The position numbers were made by a program, and so were the translations under genes. Below, in pieces: positions 59,110 through 64,000 of a stretch of 64,000 nucleotides of DNA (the first letter of the stretch is position 1; each line of letters opens with the position of its first letter). This DNA comes from Bilabrum cf. latius (Eukaryota; Bigyra: Bicosoecida; Bigyra; Bicosoecida). The stretch lies in contig OZ237762.1 in assembly GCA_965178125.1 (NCBI GenBank), forward strand, positions 682,001-746,000. The letters are read 5' to 3'. The notes under the pieces were generated by a model that was given only the letters and a program-made list of their open reading frames with translations, had not been told where the DNA came from and made no database searches.

Positions 59110-62100
59110 TCACGCCTCCCCAAGCTACATTTTCGAGAGCTCGGCCAGAAGCGCTTGCTGCGCCCTTGGGGTTGCTTCCCAGACGGCGGGGGGCAGCACC
59201 CGGACCGCTTGCCAGGCAGCCCGCACAGGGAGAGCGAGCCGCTCCGGCGCGCCCCAGTACGCGTACGTCGTGAACAGTAGCGCCGCAGCGAGCATTGCCG
59301 AGGACGTAATCAGAATGAGCCGAAACCCATCTGTGTTTACAGCGAGCGCCTCTCGCGCGTACCGGCCACTGCTTCTCTCCAGCGCCACCCTGACGTGAGG
59401 ATTCACAATCTGAAGCATCTCATGCACCTTCAGAATAAAAAGCTCAGGCTGGGACAGCATGAAGAGCGACGACCGCCTCTCTAGGTCGGGATCTGGTAGG
59501 CCTAGGCGGATGGAGCGCTGCAGCCGGACGATCTGGATGGCTGCGTTCCTGATCCCATGCGTCAAGATCTGGCCACCCACCACGCTGCACTCGTCATACA
59601 GGTCCGAACCGTGGCACCCGTCATCCAGCATGATCCGCCTCGCTACTTTGTCCTCCACAGGGCCCAGCTGGTTTTCCAATCCGGTTGACTCGTCCACGAA
59701 CGTTTCCCCCAGAACAATCCTCTCACTGGTCTGCAGGATCCTTTCCTCCACGATCTGCATCTCATCGATCAGCCGAGCCCTCGTTGAATTGCGGCTGGCG
59801 TATACAAAATCGCCAGCCAAGAGGGTAGTCCTCACGAGATCACTCGCCAGTCGCTGGGAAGACACCAGCCTCTCGTTGGCAGCGATCACGCGGTTAAGCA
59901 TATCTGCGAAAAGGCTCACCCGCACGATCACCCAGGCGAACATGAGCATAACCGGGATAGAGAACAGCATAGTCTGCACCGGCACGAAGGACCAGGTGTC
60001 GCTGAACCGGCGCTGGCCTTCCTTCTTGCCCCGCTTGTGGCGAGACCTCTGACGGTTCGACCGCAGGATACCCTGCCTCTGCTTGGTGGACCCGCGGTTG
60101 GGCTTGTCCGCTGGGGCGCTCCTTGATGGGGCCAGTATCTGAGAGGTTGGCTCGTGCCCGGAATCGCTGTCGTGACGCCCTTGTTCGCCCTGCTCGATTT
60201 CATCCGTTGCCTGGACGCCAGGGCAGCTCGAGTCACTCGAAGTCTTCGGCTCGGAGCGTTCTCGGCCCGTCACACGGTCGTGCGACCCGGCTGCAGGCAC
60301 GTCTGCTTCTGCCGTGGAGTCGCTGTCAGTGCCAGTGTTTTCGCGCGGGTCGTCGTGGACAGCATCCTGCCCGACCGCCGCATCTTGCCCGGATTGCTCG
60401 CGCGATTCCGCAGCTACGCTGAGAGCGGGCGTACCGGGTTCGTCGTTGTTTTCGTCATACGGTGCCACAGTGGAGTCGTACGCTGAGCGACCGCCCGAGG
60501 ACGCCTCTCGTGGATGAACAGAGGAGCCATGCGAAGCAGAGCGACGCCTCCGGCCCCTACCTCTCTCTCGATGGGACTCTGCTTGCTTCCTCCCCTTGCT
60601 TTCAGACCCGGCGTCGTCGAATCCCTCCTCGTCGAGGATGTCCTGCAAGTCGTCGTCATCCTCCTCCTCCATGTCGTCTAGCTGGTTCGCCAGCTTGGTG
60701 AGTCGCCTAAGGGTCCTTGCCTTGACCTTCTTCGCGGTCCCTGACGGCACCATAAACACGATCTGAGCCACCCGGACCGTCTTCTCTCGGATAGAGTTCA
60801 GCGCTCGGTAGATCAGGACCAGGAACACTCCGAGCGAAATGGACAACAGGGCGGCGTAGATCGCAGCAAAGGTCGCGAGTGATTGGTTGAAGGAGTCCAC
60901 AACGTCGAGTTGCCGCAGGGACATGCTCTGATTCATCGCGCGCATGTACTCCTCCCGGTTGTTTGAGATCGCATCAGAGGATGGGGAGCCAAAGTCCATG
61001 GTGGCAGTGTCGTTGGTAGCAGCAACCTGCAGCATGACGCTGCTAAGGAATGTGCCCATCTCTTGCAAGGAAGCGTTGAATTCCCTGTCCTGGCCAATCG
61101 TGGCTGAAGGCTCGACCAGTGTCCACTGCCTGACTCTAGCGTCCTCTCCGGCGCGGTCACTGTACAGGCCTCCGTCTGCACCCAGCATCTCGCGCAGTCG
61201 CTGTTCATGCCGGTTCGAATTCACGATAAAGTATTCAAACTCGGCACGGAGTCGCGCGGCGCCAGGGAACGGAAGGATGCCCCCTTGCTCAGCCGCGACG
61301 TTCCTGTAGATGGAGTCGCACGTCTGGAATGCGAGGAACTGGTCGGTGGACGCAAACACCAACGAAATGGTCTGGTCGAGTGCCATTCGCATAACCTCAC
61401 CGATAGGCATGGAGGCGATCCCGGCCAGCAGGGCAACTAGGATGGTCACCATGAACGTGCACTTGACGGCGTGCACGTGCCGCTCTGCTACCGTAGCACC
61501 GTGCCGTACGGCCTTGGATAGTCGGCTCAAGAGCTTCTCTTTCTCAGAGGACTGCGATGAATCGCCGTCCTACTTGCCAGACTCTTGCACAGCCAGCTGC
61601 CTGCTTGTGCCTGCCCCGTGCGCCTCATCTAAGCCCGCGTGCATGCCAGCAGTGGCGCTGCTGGCAGACGGCCCTGTGCTGTAGGTGGCTAGTGCGTGCG
61701 GATTGGATGCCTTTACAAAGCCAGAGGGCGGCCTCATCCTCGACAGGGTATTCATTGACCCATGCCCGCGCCCGTGCCCGTATGTGCCCTGCTGCACCCT
61801 CCCCACGAAGCTGCCTCGACGGTGACCCACGCGCTGTGCGGGCCGGCGAATTCTGCTTGTGGGCTGTTGCATGGGATGGACAGGGCTTGCCGAGCTGAGG
61901 ATACCGGGCTGCTGGTCCGACGGCTGTTCCCTAACAGGGATGGCTACATCAGGTTCGTCATCTTGGCTGCCGATGTCCTGAACCTCATCATTCGACTGGC
62001 TTGGGGTAGCGCTCGCATCATCTTCTACTCGGTTGGCAAGGAGGACTTGCTCTTGCAAGGCCTCCCTCTCCACCTGGCTCGGCATCCTCCATCGCAGCAT

Positions 62101-64000
62101 GAAACACGATCGACCCACCTGCTCAGACACGTCCTGCACCGAGCCAAGCACCAGGTCGGTCTTGTCAGCCGCATTCTGCACCGGGATGAGCGCCGTCTCG
62201 CAAACACGTATAAGTGGCTTGGGCCTCAAGTTCCGTGGAAGCTTCGGCATGCGCACCTACTGCCGTGTACTATCATCGTCCTGCTCGCTTGTCCACTGAA
62301 TGCCGCGCTACGTTCCGAGCTCCTTGGCCTGGCCACCAGTAGGTGTCGTGCGAGACTTGTCGACGTTTTCCATCCAGGATCCTTTCCTTCCAATGGTAGA
62401 TTCTCTCAACAAGGCTGGCATCTCATCGCTACCGTCACGCCTCTTCCCCCCGCCCGGCCGGAGGGCCCGAATCCGTTTCACGAGCTCGACGCAATGCCTC
62501 ACTGACACTGATTCTTGCATTCCAGAAGTTACTTCAACATTCAGAATACCCTCGAGGATGGGGGCATCCCATCGACCCGCACGAACACCAGCAGAGTAGG
62601 CAGTGGGGAAAAATCTAGTCACTGGCAGCGGCTCCCGCTGCAGCTGCTCGCTGTCCGTCCCCAGAAGCAGCATCGACCGAGCGCTCGCTGACAGCACCTT
62701 GTACCCCTGGTCCCGACCTGAGAAAAAAATCACGTGCTCGTCACAACGAAGCACATCGATGCCCACAGACAATCGAGGCGCAGACGTGGCCTCATCGGGC
62801 GTCGACTCGAGCAGAGAAATGATCACGGGCAATGCAGAACCAGACGATGGAAGCACGAACGACACCTCCGTCTGGTTCAGAGCATCCGAGAAGCCGCAAC
62901 GCTGCAGCCGATGCAGTCGCTGGTTGTAGATGCCCCGCACAGGCTCAGGCAGCAGCGTCTGAAACGACAGGCCCGTGATCTGGCTCGTGTTGGCGAAACC
63001 AAACACACGGCACGTCGACGGCGAGGCCGACAGGATCTCGCCCACGCTCCCATCAGCCACGCTCAGCGTCAGGTTGGCGGCGTTGTCGTCCAGCAGGTCC
63101 ACCTGAGGAGCCTCCGACCCTAGCACCACATGCCGCACCGCCTTGGCCCGCTGCCGCGTGTGTCTCTCCTCCAGCCGGTCCGCCTTGTTGAACAGCTCCA
63201 TGGCCGTCAGCGGGTCGTTCATCAGCTCCACCAGGAACTCTGCATACCCACGCGCCACCAGCGCGCCTTGATTCAGACGCAGCATGGTCCGGTACAGCTC
63301 GTCCGTCTTCTGCAGGTCAGTCTCGATCTCCTACCCCACCCCCACCACCGTGGCCAGCTCCAGCTTGTGCCCAGCCAGATGGTCCCACAGCTTGAGGATG
63401 CTGCGCATGGCCGCCACCTTGCTCTCCTGCGCCTGCCGCGACAGCGACTCGAAGATCACGCGGTCCAGTGCCGACAGCTTGCTCGAGTCCGCGCCTTCCC
63501 GCAGCTCCCGAGTGCGCCCGTACACGTACGCCTCCAGGTCCAGAGACGGAGACCGCAGCCGGGCCTGGGCCAGAGCCTGCGCCTCGGCGAAGTTGTTCTC
63601 GAAGCAGAACTGGTGGTAGAACTCCGCCGCCAGCACGTGCGCCATGGCCGTCTGTCCGAAGTGAGCCGTCATCTGCCGGTAGGCCCGCTCTGCCGTGTAC
63701 AGCCTGTGCTCGTCCTCCCTGTGCCTGCGGGTGGCGTACTTCATGTTGGCCAGCCTCCATCCGAAGAATGTGGACTGGTCGATGCTGGCGATGTCCTCCT
63801 CGGGCGACAGCAGGCTTTGCATCACATCGTCCTCATGCCCGTCCTCCCCATCGGCCCCGGCCTGCTTGGAGAAGTGCTTCGTCTGAGCGTCGAGCCGAGC
63901 CATGCTGCCCGCATCGGTGCGCACGGTAGGCGCGTATGCCACGGTACCGGCCCCGTCCAGCATGCCCCCGTACTTGCCGCCATCCTGCACAGACCCGCGG
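59110..64000 (-). CDS. PAS-domain multipass membrane protein B (paralogue of A; N-terminus outside window)
   Basis: The frame is open from the window edge to TGA 59110-59112, about 1630 residues visible, with UAGs at 63331, 62308, 62257, 61570 and 59125. Segments match PAS-A in order: helical repeat domain, PAS (ILSASPSTCRVFGFANTSQI), a low-complexity linker, then the C-terminal part with four membrane helices (FMVTILVALLAGIASMPIGE; ATFAAIYAALLSISLGVFLV; MLFSIPVMLMFAWVIV; LILITSSAMLAAALLFTTYA). The shared motif IREKTxRVAQIVFMVPS follows the second of these helices. It is the main witness for UAG=Gln, because UAG and CAG alternate between the copies. The membrane N-terminus must lie beyond 64000. 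Confidence 0.75.
62062..64000 (-). repeat. Duplicated segment shared with the PAS-A gene
   Basis: Blocks 62062-62202 and 62600-64000 are nearly identical to 54883-55022 and 55299-56705. The identity runs to the window edge and may continue. Confidence 0.85.

Noticed and set aside
1186-64000. Reading the window as prokaryotic or as a field of decayed genes with amber mutations
   Set aside because: The TAG-terminated frames continue in the same frame with matching domain content across most genes, while TGA and TAA are absent from the same positions. Introns and eukaryotic protein families exclude a bacterium.
52494-64000. UAG meaning leucine, as in some algal mitochondria and rhizarians
   Set aside because: Three exact UAG/Gln matches between paralogues, polar positions in LRR units and a Gln-rich coiled segment outweigh a single UAG/Leu alignment.

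Overview
This is nuclear DNA of a microbial eukaryote. Two genes contain introns with GT..AG borders, and the recognisable proteins are eukaryotic: a mitochondrial carrier, a Kelch plus double-BTB protein, an Nma111/DEG7-type protease, a MUTYH-like glycosylase, a SET-domain methyltransferase and tiny-macrocyst-like PAS membrane proteins. I cannot name the lineage from the sequence.

The decisive property is the genetic code. UAG is read as an amino acid, almost certainly glutamine, while UGA and UAA stop. With the standard code nearly every gene here looks like a row of ORFs ending in TAG that continue in the same frame. With UAG as sense they merge into long, domain-consistent genes. Paralogue pairs inside the window show UAG in one copy and CAG at the aligned position of the other (63331-63333 against 56028-56030; 54354-54356 against 61324-61326; 53370-53372 against 59854-59856). 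Of 17 gene ends inside the window, 15 use UGA and 2 use UAA. By eye there are about one hundred in-frame UAG codons in about 18,000 codons. The same assignment is known as NCBI table 15 and from a few other protists.

Layout: 1-361 is the end of an unrecognised gene (+). 1186-3024 is a low-complexity protein (+). 3272-8401 is Kelch-BTB-BTB (-). 8491-12240 is a double nucleotidyltransferase-like protein (+). 12526-14087 is a spliced mitochondrial carrier (-). 15264-17558 is a coiled-coil protein (+). 17559-19927 is a long stretch with no supported gene. 19928-22297 is a leucine-rich-repeat protein (+). 22723-24030 is a secreted serine hydrolase (-). 24281-27694 and 28313-31741 are tandem ankyrin paralogues (+). 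32550-40283 is a giant Nma111-like protease (+). 40443-44666 is a SET-domain protein (-), divergent from a MutY homologue at 44767-47118 (+). 47291-50475 is a ricin-B plus GH3 glycosidase (+). 50837-52321 is a phospholipase-D-like nuclease (+). 52494-58160 and 59110 to beyond 64000 are two paralogous PAS membrane proteins (-), with a broken small membrane-protein gene between them.

The genes do not form a pathway. Common themes are few introns, low-complexity Ser/Ala/Gly/Asp insertions inside conserved domains, and recent local duplication with patchy homogenisation. All gene models are hand-built from the six reading frames; no database search was possible.
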